Source: Eriocheir sinensis
Lineage: Eukaryota > Arthropoda > Malacostraca > Decapoda > Varunidae
NCBI RefSeq assembly: GCF_024679095.1
Contig: NC_066553.1
Location: 5,137,237 to 5,201,236 of the forward strand
DNA: 64,000 nt
Reading direction: 5' to 3'
The position numbers and the translations under genes are program-made. Positions 50,251-62,790 of this stretch are shown here, one piece after another; the stretch's first letter is position 1; the number at the start of each line of letters is the position of its first letter. Under the pieces are notes generated by a model. The model saw nothing but the letters and a program-made list of their open reading frames with translations. It searched no databases and was not told the origin of the DNA.

Positions 50251-50251
<1 letters not shown>

Positions 50252-50296
50252 AGGAAGGAAAGAAGATTAGATAGAGGTATTTTGTTTAAGTGCACT

Positions 50297-50334
<38 letters not shown>

Positions 50335-50536
50335 AATAAGTAAGAAAGTAACAATTAGACGCAAGAAATGGAAGGACTCGGAGCAATTTAGGTCTGGAGA
50401 CTTTTTTTTATCTTTTTTTTCTTATCTTTCGTCTTCATTCTCACTTTTTTTCTCATTTTCTCTCTCTCTCATTTTCTCATTCTCTCACTCTCTCTCTCAC
50501 CCGTCCTTGAGCTTAAGTGTCGGGATGCTTCACCAC

Positions 50537-50624
<88 letters not shown>

Positions 50625-51000
50625 CTCTAATATAAGGACGTGTTGTTGTTGGCTAAAGTTTATGGCGGTGGTGGTGGTGGTGGTGGTGGTGGTGGTGGTG
50701 GCGATATGGGTGGTAGTGGTGGTGGTGGTGGTGGTGGTGTTCTTAGTAATGATGTTAGTGTTGTCTAGGGCAGCGTAAATGATGGTGATGGAGGAGGTGG
50801 TGTTGAAAATGGTGTTGTAATTATGTTTTTGTAGTTGTGAAGGTTATGGCGGTGGTGTTGGCGGGGACGTCGGTGGTGGTGGTGGTGGTGGTGGTGGTGC
50901 TGTAATGAGGAAGGTGAATAATGGCGGTGTTAATGGGTGTAGTGTTGGTGGTGATGGTGATGATGAGCTCCTATTACCGTGGACTGAGGCTATCACGGAG
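50251..51000 (+). repeat. (CT)n, (GA)n and (GGT)n tract
   Basis: (CT) at 50301-50330; C/T-rich to 50500; (GA) at 50540-50621; GGT/GGC/GTT triplets at 50664-50970. No gene was recognised. Confidence 0.9.
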
Positions 51001-51725
51001 GAGGAGGAGGAGGAGGAGGTGGAAGAGAAGAAGAAGGAGGAGAAGGAGGAGAAGAAGGAGGTGGAGGAGGAGGAAGGAGGAGAAGGAGATGGAAGAGAAG
51101 AAGAAGGAGGAGAAGAAGAAGAAAAAGAAAAAGAATGAGGAGGAGGATTTAAGGAAGAAGAAAAGAAAAGAATAGCAAATGAATAAGATCAAAGAGGAAA
51201 GTACACGAGAGAAGAGGCGAAGGAGAAGAAGAAGGGGAGAGAAAGGAAGAGTGTAAGGAAGAAAAGAGGAGAAAAGGGAAGAAATGGTAGGAAATGAGAA
51301 AGAGAATTTAATTAAAGGAGAAGAGGGATAAAATGAAAAATGCAAGAAAATACAGAAATGAAATAATAGAATAAAAGATATGAAAAGGAAAGTAAGGAAA
51401 CAAGAGGAAAGAAGTAGATAGGAAGAAGGAATGAAAACAAACGAAGAGGAGGACGAAGCAAAATAAAAGAATAACATGCAGGGAAATAGAGAAAAAGCAA
51501 AAATTAAAGAGAAGAAAGAGGAAAAGAGAAAAATATAGGATGAGTGTGAAAATAGGAAAGGAAAGGAGGAAGGGGAAGAGAGATGGGGAGGGAGAGGAAG
51601 TGGAGGAGGTAAATTATAAGTTGTGGGAAGGAGGAGGAGGAGGACGAGGAAGAGGAGGCGGAGAAGGAGGAAAAAGAAGAAGAATAGAGATATAGGAGAG
51701 AAAATGGTTGTGTTGGTGGTGATTG

Positions 51726-51779
<54 letters not shown>

Positions 51780-51847
51780 GCTTAATTGTCTAAACAAACA
51801 AAAATAACTTCATTTCGCACCAAACTTGTAAACGAGACGCCATTTAC

Positions 51848-51936
<89 letters not shown>

Positions 51937-52004
51937 CAGGAAGCAAGAATGGAACTAAGAGGAGAATAGAGGAAGAAAATGGATGACAAGCTACCTCTTC
52001 CTGC

Positions 52005-52055
<51 letters not shown>
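51001..52055. repeat. A/G tract with (GA)n arrays
   Basis: GGA/GAA-rich to 51700; (GA) at 51728-51775, 51851-51932 and 52006-52054. A 70-bp AT-rich spacer (51777-51850) with TAAACAAACAAAAATAAC lies between two GA arrays. Confidence 0.92.
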
Positions 52056-52058
<3 letters not shown>

Positions 52059-52531
52059 TAGGTCGTTTCACTGGCCAATTTTTGCTCTGTGTCGCGAGTC
52101 TGGAGAGGAGGAGGAGGGAGAGGAGGAGAAGGAGGGGGAGGAGGAGGAGGAGGAGGAAAAGTGGGAGAAGGAAATTCAAGGGGAAGATGGAAGAGGAGGA
52201 GGTGACAGAGGACGATGTGGAGGAGGAAGAAGTGGATGAGAAGAGGAGGAGAAGATGGAGGAGGAGGAGGAGCAGGAGGAGATGAGAGGAGGTGAAAGTC
52301 GGTGAATATAAATTTAATCTAGAAAACAGGAAGAGAAGAAAAACGGGAGGAAATGGGAGGAACAGAAAATGAATAAAGGAAGGAGGAAAAAGAAAATGGA
52401 AAATACATGAAGAAAAGAGTAAAAAAAAAGAATAATACTAATAAAAAAATATGGAGTTGATGAAAAATGGGAATTAAAATAAAAAAATAAAGTTTGAAGA
52501 TATATGAGAATAAATAAGTATAAAATGAAGG

Positions 52532-52567
<36 letters not shown>

Positions 52568-53300
52568 TAGGAAATGGAAAGAATTGCGTCCCAGAATAAA
52601 GAGAGAGAGAGAGAGAGAGAGAGGAATAAGAGTAGGGAGGTAAAGAGGGAAGAGGAGGAGGAGGAGGAAAAACCGAGATATCAAAAGGTCTCGAGGAACG
52701 AAGGAGGAGGAGGAGGAGGAGGAGGAGGAGGAGGAGGAGGAGGAGGAAAGAAATGATGCGAAGGAAATCTAAGAAGAAAAAGAAGAAGAAAAATAAAAGG
52801 GGTAACATTTCGTGTGTGTGGCTGATCGATTCTTTGTGCGTGATCTGACACCTGAGGAGGAGGAGGAGGAGGAGGAAAGAGGAAGAAGAAGAAAGAAGAA
52901 AAGAAGACAAAATATAAAGAAGGTAAGAAAGAAAATGGAAGAAGAAAAAGAGAAGTTGGATGAAGAACAAGAATAAGAGAACAAGAAAAATATAAGAAAA
53001 AAATATCAAAAAGAATTAATACGAAACAAAACTAACAACTACACACAAAATTAACATGAAAAAAACACATCAACAGAAAGCATAAAAGAAGAAGTCGAGG
53101 AGGAGGAGAAGAAGAAGAAAGAAGGAGGAGGAAGAGTGGATGATGATGAAGAAAAGGAGGAGGAGGAAGAGAAGGAAAAGGAGAAGGAAAAGTGGGTGAT
53201 GATGAAGAAAAGGAGGAGGAGAAGGAGGAGGAAGAGGAGGAGGAAGAGAAGGAAAAGGAGGAGGAGGAGGAGAAGAAGGAGTACATCATGTAGAAAAAGA
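52056..53300. repeat. Purine-rich tract with GGA arrays
   Basis: GGA units at 52103-52160, 52700-52746, 52855-52876 and 53098-53285; A-rich purine sequence between. 52805-52855 is a short mixed piece. Confidence 0.9.
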
Positions 53301-53950
53301 TGTCGTATACTAGAAAAATAAATAAAGATAAGCAAACGGACAAAGATGAAGAAGCAGAAGACGAACACGAAGTACCCTGAAGCATCGCCGAGCCTGCTGG
53401 GAACATGAGGCGGCCTTCCTGAGTCTCCCCTCGCGCCGCTCCTCCAATAGACTCCTCGAGGTTCAAACACTAACATGACTCGCACGAACTTATGAGGACG
53501 CACACACGGACCCAGATGAAGGAGGAGGACGCCCAGAGTACAGCGTTTCTGACCCACATTCTCAAACATTTCAAGGCGTACAGTATTCATGACAGATTTT
53601 GGACGCTATGGCGGGTAGTACATATTCTTTGGAGTAGCCTTAAGTATTTGTTTATGCCTCGTCTTCTCTGTAGCTTCACATGATTCGTTTTTCTTTTCGT
53701 TTATTTCCCTTGAACTTTTACCGTTACTGTGAAAAAAAAGACAGATAGAATTACCTATTAACCCTTTTGTAGTTGATAGGCTTTTCCTCCTCTTTCCTTT
53801 AGCTACATTTCAGTCATTTCATCATATTGCTTTTGCAGTTTTTAAGCATTTCCTTTTTCTCATATAATAACATTTCCATTTTTACATCACCCAGATAACA
53901 TTCAGACAACCGAATTTACCTACCTATTAACACTAAAGCTATATCTATTA
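53300..53950. other. Mixed sequence, no gene recognised
   Basis: About 650 bp of ordinary composition. CCCACATTCTCAAACATTTC at 53555-53574 resembles the start of dispersed repeat R, but the rest does not follow. Confidence 0.35.
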
Positions 53951-53954
53951 GTGG

Positions 53955-54235
53955 GTTAAGGTGGTAGCAGTAGCCCCCTGCCCCATTCACCGCGTGATGG
54001 GACGCGGTTTCGAACTCCCAGATTTACGTTTTTTCAGTCACCGCCGAGAGTGGAAACTAACCACATTCTCTGTCCTGAAGACCACCCATCACCCGGACTC
54101 TAGAGAGGAAGTCGTCCAAATCAAAAAAAACGTTCCGGGGGACAGCATGAACCAATGCAAGATGGCGCCACTATAACACTCGCCTGCGCCAGAACAGGCT
54201 GGACCGGCGCAACATGCAGCGACGTAAAAAAAATA
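53955..54235 (+). mobile_element. tRNA-derived SINE (family 2), 5' end diverged
   Basis: Colinear with 42947-43262: GCGGTTTCGAACTCCC (worn B box), TCACCGCCGAGAGTGGAAAC, CATTCTCTGTCCTGAAGACC, GACAGCATGAACC, AAGATGGCGCCACTATAA, GCGCCAGAACAGGCTGG and A-rich end. Confidence 0.8.
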
Positions 54236-54239
54236 AAAA

Positions 54240-54484
54240 AAAATATCTACTAATCGTTCTCTAGCTGTTAGTCTTTTCGTTCTTCTACCCTTCATCATTT
54301 CATCGCCTCCATTAACAGCCGAACAAGCAGATTTACCCGCTGTTAACGCCGAGGCAGTTGTTGGTGCTTAATTAGGCGCAAGATCCGGCGCTAATAAGCC
54401 TAATGAGCGTGGACCATCATGACGGTTTGGCTCGTTAAGTGGCGGGAGCAGATTTAGTTGTTTCGCGGCTTGACGATGGACTGG
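54240..54484. promoter_or_regulatory. Non-repetitive island with TTAATTAGG and CTAATAAGCCTAATGAG
   Basis: About 240 bp of balanced sequence between a SINE and a minisatellite. CTTAATTAGGCGCAAGATCC and GCTAATAAGCCTAATGAGCG carry homeodomain-like cores. Candidate conserved non-coding element. Confidence 0.35.
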
Positions 54485-55610
54485 AACACTAATAAACACT
54501 CGGAGCAGAAGCAGGAACACTAGAAAGTAACAGGAATACTAAACAGTGGAACAGGAACATTAAAAAAGGAACAGGAACAATGAAAAGGAACAGGTGGACA
54601 AAAAAGAGGAACAGGAACATTAAAAAAGGAACAGGAACATTAAAAAGGAACAGGAACAGTAAAAAGGAACAGGTGGACAAAAGAGAGGAACAGGAACATT
54701 AAAAAAGGAACAGGAACACTAAAAAGGAACAGGTGGACAAAAGAGAGGAACAGGAACATTAAAAAAGGAACAGGAACAATAAAAAGGAACTAGAGAACAA
54801 AAGAGAGGAACAGGAACACTAAAAAAAGAACAGGAACACTAAAAAGGAACAAGAGAACAAGAGAGAGGAACAGGAACATTAAAAAAGGAACAGGAACACT
54901 AAAAAGGAACAGGAGGACAAAAGAGAGGAACAGGAACATTAAAAAAGGAACAGGAGAACTGAAAATAAACAGGAGGACAAAAGAGAGGAACAGGAACATT
55001 AAAAAGGAACAGGAACACTAAAAAGAAACAGGTGGACAAAAGAGAGGAACAGGAACATTAAAAAGGAACAGGAACATTAAAAAAGGAACAGGAGAACTGA
55101 AAATAAACAGGAGGACAAAAGAGAGGAACAGGAACATTAAAAAGGAACAGGAACACTAAAAAGGAACAGGTGGACAAAAGAGAGGAACAGGAACATTAAA
55201 AAAGGAACAGGAACACTAAAAAGGAACAAGAGAACAAAAGAGAGGAACAGGAACATTAAAAAAGGAACAGGAACACTAAAAAGGAACAGGTGGAAAAAAG
55301 AGAGGAACATGAACACTAAAAAAGGAACAGGAACATTAAAAAGGAACAGGTGGAAAAAAGAGAGGAACATGAACATTAAAAAAGGAACAGGAACACTAAT
55401 AAGAAACAGAAAGACGAAAGAGATGAACAAGAATACTAAAACTCTAAACAGAAGAACGAAACACAAGAAAGGATTAAAAAACACCAAAAAAGGAACAGCA
55501 CTAAAGAGGAACAAAAATACTAAATAGGAACAGGAAGTCTAGAGAGAGGAAGAGGAACACCAAAAAGTAACAGGAACAGTAGAAGAAAAAGCAACACTAA
55601 TAAAAAGTAG
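54485..55610 (+). repeat. Minisatellite with 20-bp subunit and 60-bp higher-order unit
   Basis: Subunits AGGAACAGGAACATTAAAAA, AGGAACAGGAACACTAAAAA and GGAACAGGTGGACAAAAGAG form a 60-bp composite repeated about 15-18 times, with variants (GGAACAAGAGAACAAAAGAG; GGAGAACTGAAAATAAACAG). Because 60 is a multiple of 3, long minus-strand frames encode a 20-residue hydrophobic repeat (MFLFLSFVLLFLFSVPVPFL). These are most likely by-products. Confidence 0.93.
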
Positions 55611-55824
55611 CTCCGATATTTTGCAGGTATTAACAGGAACACGGAGAAGAAACACTAACATTAAAAAAAAGTCATGCAAGTGTTTAGCTCTTTGTTATAC
55701 TTGTAGTGAGTGAATTGGTAGTGTTTGATTTTAGTAGAGTCATTTTTTCGTGTCTATTTCATTTCGGCTTTCTATTACTGTTTTTGAGAAGATAATTAGT
55801 GTGATATTAGTAGTGGTAGAAGGA
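55611..55824. other. AT-rich mixed sequence
   Basis: Nothing recognised. Confidence 0.3.
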
Positions 55825-56130
55825 GAGGTAGGCGGTGGCTAAGTGGTCAGCGTGAGGGCGCGGCGTCATGGAGAACCCTGGTACGACTCTCTCTTGCTTG
55901 TTCTAGCTGGCAATTTTCAGTCATCGCCGAGGCTCCTAAGACTACCCACATGCTGTTCTGAAGACCACCTCTCAACCGGAACACTAGATTAACCCTTTTA
56001 AAGAGAATCAAAAATGAGTTCCGGGGGGCGGCATGAGGCAAGCATAATAGCGCCACTAAAAACACTTGCCCCTCGCCATAACGGGCCGGGGCCGACCAAC
56101 AGGCGCCACAGACCGAACGTAAAAAAAAAT
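55825..56130 (+). mobile_element. tRNA-derived SINE (family 2)
   Basis: GGCGGTGGCTAAGTGGTCAG (A-box region; 55831-55850), TCATCGCCGAGGCTCC, CCACATGCTGTTCTGAAGAC, TGAGTTCCGGGGGGCGGCAT, CATAACGGGCCGGGGCC and an A-run. The B box is worn (CCTGGTACGACTC). Confidence 0.85.
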
Positions 56131-56317
56131 ATTATTAGTATTTGTAGTAGTAGTAGTAGTAGTAGGAGTAGTAGTAGTAGAGGTTGAGGAGGACGAGGAG
56201 GAAAGTAGAGGGGAGGTGAAGAGAGGAGGAGGAGGAGGAGAAGAAGGAGGAGGAGGAGGGAGAAGAAGCGTAAAATGGAACTATAAGAAAAAGGTGATGG
56301 TGATGAAGAAATAAAGT

Positions 56318-56370
<53 letters not shown>

Positions 56371-56448
56371 ACAGGGGCAATTTAATAAAGCTGAACTGAA
56401 TGTGGCAGAAAAGTTAATACACAATGCATTAAAATGGTTTGATTAAAT

Positions 56449-56491
<43 letters not shown>

Positions 56492-56771
56492 TACGGTGGA
56501 AACAGCCATACATAATTAAACATGGCAAGCTTTATCCGTAGAATTTAATGCCGCCGCTGGAGAACAAAATGCTAATGTAAAGATAATTGAGAGAGAGAGA
56601 GGCAGGCAGGCACACCACCCTCTCCCAAGCTTCGCCACAAAAGGCGTAATATTCCTTAGTTTACGATTAAGGTTATGATACGAACGAAGGGAGAAGAGGA
56701 AGGGAGGAGGAGGAGGAAGAGGAAGAGAGAGAGGAAGAGGAGGAGGAGGAGGAAGAGGAGGAAGAGAGCAA

Positions 56772-56821
<50 letters not shown>

Positions 56822-56840
56822 AGGGGATAAGTAAAGGTAA

Positions 56841-56883
<43 letters not shown>

Positions 56884-56940
56884 ACGGAGCGAGAAGCTAA
56901 AATATATTCACATCAGTGTTTATCGTGGAGCTGAACAAAG
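56131..56940. repeat. (TAG)n, GGA arrays, (GA)n, (CT)n and short AT-rich islands
   Basis: TAG at 56144-56180; GGA to 56260; (GA) at 56324-56367, 56454-56487 and 56776-56817; (CT) at 56844-56882. Islands at 56370-56452 and 56490-56600 are AT-rich with TAATTAAAC and CTAATGTAAAGATAATTG motifs; 56600-56690 is mixed. Confidence 0.88.
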
Positions 56941-56943
56941 TGT

Positions 56944-57011
<68 letters not shown>

Positions 57012-57354
57012 GGTGGAATAAAGTCGTGCCTAATAACTACACACACACACACACACACTCCTGTTTGTTCTCTAAAATGCTCTTCTTCTCTTCCTCATTC
57101 TGTATTCATGTTCTTTTCTGCGTTTTCTTGCTCGTCTTTAGCTTGTTTTCTTTTATGCGACCATTTCTTCCTCCTCCTCCTCCTCCTCCTCCTCCTCCTC
57201 CTCCTCTTTTTAAGCCTCTTTGCATGCACTATTGTTCCTCATTTCATATTATCTCTTCCGCTTTTTACTTGTTTCTTCTTTTACTGTTTTTTTATTTATT
57301 TTTGTGTTTTCATTTTCTTTTTCTCCTCTGTTCGTATTATCTCTGTCTGGGTTT

Positions 57355-57403
<49 letters not shown>

Positions 57404-57491
57404 CTCTGTGTTTCTTTTCTTTTTTTTTCTACATTTTTGTCTTTTCTTCTGCCTCCGCGGTCACTCTGTCTGTTTTTCTTTTAGTCTGTCT

Positions 57492-57576
<85 letters not shown>

Positions 57577-57605
57577 GACTTCATCACCGACACGATAGGT
57601 ACAAA
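56941..57605 (+). repeat. (GT)n, (AC)n, TCC, (GT)n, (CT)n
   Basis: (GT) at 56941-57009; (AC) at 57040-57058; TCC at 57170-57206; T/C-rich; (GT) at 57358-57401; (CT) at 57496-57573. Confidence 0.95.
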
Positions 57606-57629
57606 TTTCCTTGGTCCTTTGTAACCCCA

Positions 57630-58324
57630 CGACGAGGAGGAGGAGGAAGAAGAAGAGGAGGAGGAGGAGGAGGAGGAGGAGGAGGAGGAGGAGGAGGTAG
57701 CAAGGTCAAGGATGATGGAGAAGGAAAATGATAGGAAGAGGAAAGTATTTTTTTAAAGATGGGAGATGGGAGACGAATGGGGAGATAAGAGGAGATGGGC
57801 TGGGGAGATGAAAGGCCGTGGAGATGAGTTGAGGAGAGGAGAGATGTCTAGGAGGGAAGAGGTTGTGAAATTACTTACGGTAGGAGAGAAAGGAGGTGGA
57901 GGAGGAAGAGGAGGAGGAGGAGGAGGTGGAGATGACAGGGGAGGATGCTGGGAAGATGATGGGAGGAGATGATGGTGTTGGATGGGCTATCATGCGTGTG
58001 ACAGGACTGGATACACCCTTTTCAACACCATCATCACCACCATCACCACCGCTACTACGCTCGCCCTCACCACCACCACCTCCACCACCTCCACCACCAG
58101 CGGCACCTATAAAAAAAATCATTGGCAATTCAACCACAATCACCACCTTTATCACCAGTTCACTACCGCCAATCACCACCTTTCATCACCATCACCACCA
58201 CCACCACCTTACACCGTCTTGGCTTGAGTATCATCACCACCACCACCACCATCATCATCATCACCACCACCACCACCACTATCATTACCACTACGCCGAC
58301 GCCTTCATCATCACCATCTCCACC

Positions 58325-58362
<38 letters not shown>

Positions 58363-58620
58363 CAACAACAACAACATCATTGATACTAATGCTAACAGGA
58401 ACATTACCTTAAACTTCATTTTCCTCCTCCTCCTCCTCCTCCTCCTCCTCCTCCCCCTCCCCCTCCTCCTCCTCCTCCTCCTCCTTCTCCTCCTCCTGAT
58501 CAAATCCACCACCTGTTAGTATTTCCTTCTCCCTTCCTCTGCTCATCTCCTTCTCCTCCTCCTCCTCCTCCTCCTCCTCCTCCTCCTCCTCCTCCTCCTC
58601 CTCCTCCTCCTCGTTTCACC
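57630..58620. repeat. (GGA)n, (CAC/ATC)n, (AAC)n and (TCC)n
   Basis: GGA at 57634-57697 and 57893-57925; CAC/ATC triplets at 58023-58335; AAC/AAT at 58338-58375; TCC at 58424-58498 and 58552-58613. The mixed piece at 57960-58020 is short. Confidence 0.93.
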
Positions 58621-60498
58621 ATCCTTCCATCATGCTGTCATTCTGCAATCTCCTCCACCTCATCTCCTTCCCTCCTCCCTCACTTCATCTTCTTCCTCCC
58701 TCCTTTGCCTACCAAATCACATCTCCCCAGGACGTCTTCCTCTTCTTCTTCTTCTTCTTCTCCTTCTTCTTCTTATTCTTATTATTATTATTTTTCTTAT
58801 TTTTCTTCTTCCTCTCATTCGTCGTCTTTTTCTTCTTTTTCTAATTTTTTCTTATTCTTTTTTCTTCTTCCTCTTCTTCTTCTTCTTCATATTATTATCA
58901 TTATTACTCTTTTTCTTCTTCCTCCTCTTCTACTTTTAATTCTTTATCGTCGTCTTTTATTTTCGTCTTCTTTTTCCTTATCTCTATATCTTCATTTTCT
59001 TCTTCATCCCTCTCATTATTCTCCTCCTCCTCCTCCTCCTCCTCCTTTTCCTTGTTCTCCTTGTCGATTCCCCTTCTCCATCAATTATCCTCCCCTTCAT
59101 CCCCATCACCTTCACCCTTTTCCCCTCACCCTTCTCATGTCCCTCATTTATCTAACTTTCCCTCTTCCCCTCCTTCCTCACAGTCCCACCAATCATACTC
59201 ATCCTCTCCCTTTTTTTCTTTCTCTCTCTCCCCTCTTCATCTCCTTCATAAACTCTCCCTTCCTCTTTTATCAAGCCTTTTTTCTTCCCCTTCCTCAGAT
59301 TTTCCCTTCTCCTCTTCCTTCTCGTATTTCTTTCTCAACCCTTCTCATTTTCCTGTCTTTATCATGTACATCCTTTATGGTCTTCTCCTTTCTCCTTTCC
59401 TTTCTATTCCTCTTCATCTCCCTTCTACATCTTAGTCATACACATTCTATTTTCTCCTCTCCCTTTTTATTTTATTTCCCTTCTTCTTCACCTCGCTATC
59501 TTAATCACAGTCATTCTCCCTTCTCTTCTCTCTATTCTCTTCTTTTTTCCCTCCCCTTTTCTGTTCTTTTCCATCTTCATTTCTTTTATACTTCCTTTCA
59601 TCTGCCCAAATCTTCCCACTTTTCCCTTTTTACCTTTTTCTAATCTTTCCCTCTTTTTTTCTTCATTTCTCCTCTCCCACATCCTGCATTTCCCTCCCTA
59701 TCTTTCTCTGACCTTCCCTCCACTTCTCCTTTCATCTATTTTCTCTCACTTTTCTACCTGTTCTTTCTCATCTTTCCCTTTCCTTTCCCTCCCTTTTCTC
59801 TCCTGCCCTCCCTCCTCCTTCCCCCTTTCTCCTTTCCCTTAATTCTCCCTTCCGCATTTCTCTTATCTCTCTCTCTCTCTCATTGTCTTTCCTTTCCTTT
59901 TTCCCCTTTTCCTTCTCCACTTTTCCTTCTCTTCCCTTGCCCACCTTTCCATTCTTACCGTTTCCTTCGTTTCTCCTCCCTCATACCTCCCCACACTTCC
60001 CTCCATCTCCCTTCTTTTCTTACCTGCCTTTCCTTCCTTCCCTCCTTCCTTCTACTTTGCTGTACCTTTCCTTCACTTCTTCTATTCCCTCACCCTTTCC
60101 CTCCTTCCTTCCTTCCTTCTTTCATTATCTTTCCCTTACCTTCCCTTTTCCTACCTCTAACCTCACCATTTTTCTTTCCTTCCTTTCCAACTTTTCCCTC
60201 AGATTTACCTCACTCCTACACCTTCCTTCCTTTCCCTTTCTTGGTTTTCCTTTTCTTTTCCTACCTCTAACCTCACCACTTTTCTTTCCTTCCTTTCCAA
60301 CCTCTCTCTTAGATGTCCCTCTCTCCCACACTTTCCTTCCTTACCTTACCTTCACTCTCCCTACCTTGAATCTCACCACCTTTCCTTTCCCTTACTTTAC
60401 CGGCCCTCTCACCTGCCCATTCTTCCCTCTCCCGTCGCCCACCTTTCTTTCCTGCCTTCCTTCCTTCTTTCCTTCCTCCCCTTCGCTCCGCATCATCC
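58621..60498 (+). repeat. C/T tract with a 110-bp tandem repeat at 60120-60400
   Basis: TTC and TTA triplets at 58735-58930, then about 1.5 kb of CCTT/CTCC-rich sequence. CTACCTCTAACCTCACCA recurs at 60151 and 60261, with a weaker third copy near 60360. No gene. Confidence 0.85.
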
Positions 60499-60499
60499 A

Positions 60500-60650
60500 C
60501 TTCATCATACATCATCTCAGAGGCGAGTAAATCAGAGGCTTAATTAATTAGCGCACCTTCCGCCCTTACCTGCGTTCACCTGCTTGCTCCCGCCGTTACA
60601 CCTTACCTGCGCTTTACCTGGATTTGACCTCATTTACTTGTTTCAAATAT
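60500..60650. promoter_or_regulatory. Island with TTAATTAATTAGC and four ACCTG motifs
   Basis: CTTAATTAATTAGCGC at 60539-60554 is followed by ACCTG at 60568, 60578, 60605 and 60616. CACCTG/TACCTG is the core bound by Snail/ZEB-type zinc fingers and some bHLH factors. Balanced sequence between two pyrimidine tracts; regulatory role inferred. Confidence 0.35.
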
Positions 60651-61540
60651 CACTCCTTCTTGCCTTCCCCTTTCTTCATTCCTTGCTTGCTTGGTTGTCG
60701 CTGGTAAGGTTTATGTGTTTTATCTGATTTTTTTTTATACGTTTTGTCTGTTTCTTTTTCAATCATTCTTGTTATTCTTCTTTTGTTTTCTTATTGTTAT
60801 TTTCTTATGTTTGTGTGTGTCTCTCGTTTTGCTATTTCGTCTAAGTCTCGAATTTTTATCTCTATTTTTCTCTTTTCCTTTTGTTTATTTTATTTGTATC
60901 TTTGCAGCTTTTATCTTTATCTTATTTTACGCTTCTATCTTTTATTATTTTTTATTTTGATTCCGTCTCTATTTTCTTTGTATTTTCATCTATTTCCTTG
61001 GTTTCTATCTTCTGTTCCTTAAGTCTTTATCTCTTTATCTTTAATTCAATCTCTTTATCCGTTATGATCTATTACTAAAGTCTCTATCTCTTTGTCTCCT
61101 ATTCATTCTATTTATCCTTATTCCCTTTATTTATTTCCCTCTTTCCTCTGTTTCTCTCAATTAATCTTGTTTTCATTCATGCATATTTTATCTCTAATCA
61201 ACAACAACGCTAATTATTTCCTTTAGTTCACCTGCATTTTACCTGTTCCCTTCATCATCCGTTCCCTTTTTCTTCTTCCCTTTCTTTGTTTCCACGTTAT
61301 TTTTATTTTCCTTTTTGTATCTAATTTATTCACTTTCTTTTATCTGTTACCTTCTTTCTCTTCTTCTTCTTCCCTTTCTTTGTTGTCTCACTGTTTTAAT
61401 TTATTAGCTAATCTTTGTTTTGTTTATTTTTACTTACCTTTAATCAACGTTGTAATTTGTCTGTACCTGAATGTGTATAAGATATTTACCTTTTCCATTT
61501 ATTTATCTTTTCTCTTCCATAATTGCTCTTTTTACCTTAT
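60650..61540 (+). repeat. T-rich pyrimidine tract with small mixed pieces
   Basis: Low-complexity T/C sequence. TCTTTATCTCTTTATC-type units lie at 61020-61110. 61195-61250 contains GCTAATTATTTCC and TTCACCTGCATTTTACCTG. No gene. Confidence 0.75.
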
Positions 61541-62789
61541 ATATCTGTTACTCTTATTTCCTTCCATCTCCCGTATATCTTCCTCTAACCTTATTTATCT
61601 GTTTCTCTTATTTCTTCCTTCTTCCTTATTCCTCTTCCTCTTTACTTGTTTCAGTATTTATTCTCTTTTTTTGACGCTTTATTTCCCTCTTTTTATTCCT
61701 TTTCCTTATTCCTTCTCCCTTATATTTTCTCCTCTTATTACTTCCTCCTTCCATAATCCCTTTTACTTGTTGCTCATTCACCTTTGTTTTCCGTTCACTC
61801 TTACTCTTTTTTGAACTCCTTATTTCCCACTTTCTTTCTTCTTCTTCCTTCTCCCCTATATCTGTTTCTCTAATTCTTCTTTCCCCTTCCATTATTTTTC
61901 TTCCTCTTTACTTGTTTTTCTATTTTGTTTTCAGTTCATCCTTTCTCCTTTTGCACTCCTTATGTTCCTTTTTTTCTTCTTCCTTCTTCACTATTTCTGC
62001 TCCTCTTACTCTTCTTTCCTCTTCCATATATCCTCCTCTTCGTTACTTGTTTTTTTTCTTCTACTTATTCTTTTGTTTTCCATTCATCCTTTGCTCTTTT
62101 TCCACTTCCTTATTTCCACCTATTTTTCTTTCATTTTTCTTATTCCTTCAATCCTATATTTTCTCTTATTCCTTCTTGCCTTTTCTGTATTTCCTCTTCC
62201 TTTTTACTGTTTTTTTTCTATTTACTCTTTCGTTTTCCATTCATCCCTTGCTCCTTTTCCCCTCCCTTATTTTCACCTATTTTTCTTTTTTTTTTCTTAT
62301 TCATTCTATCCTATATCATCTCTTAAATCTTCTTGCCCTTTCTGTATTTCCTCTTCCTTTTTACTGGTTTTTTTCTCTTTATTCTTTCGTTTTCCATTCA
62401 TCCTTTGCTCGTTTTCCACTCCATATTTTCACCTATTTTCTTTTTTTTTCTTATTCCTTCTATCCTATATCTTCTCTTATTCCTTCTTGCCTTTTCTGTA
62501 TTTCCTCTTCCTTTTTACTGTTTTTTTCTCTTTATTCTTTCGTTTTCCATTCATCCTTTGCTCCTTTTCCACTCCATATTTCCACTTATTTTTCTTTTTT
62601 TTCTTATTCCTTCTATCCTATATCTTCTCTTATTCCTTCTTGCCTTTTCTGTATTTCCTCTTCCTTTTTCATTTTTTTTTTCTATTTACTCTTTCGTTTT
62701 CCATTCATTCCTTTCTCGTTTTTCACTCCTTATTTCCACTTCTTTTTTTCTATTTTTTTTATGTTCATTCTCTCCTACTTTCTCTCTTT

Positions 62790-62790
<1 letters not shown>
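61540..62790 (+). repeat. 154-bp tandem repeat in T/C-rich DNA, about 4 clear units plus worn ones
   Basis: TTCTTGCCTTTTCTGTATTT is spaced 157, 154 and 153 bp (cores at 62175, 62332, 62486 and 62639), with TTCGTTTTCCATTCATCC and CTATCCTATATCTTCTC shared. Upstream units to about 61540 are much diverged. Confidence 0.85.
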
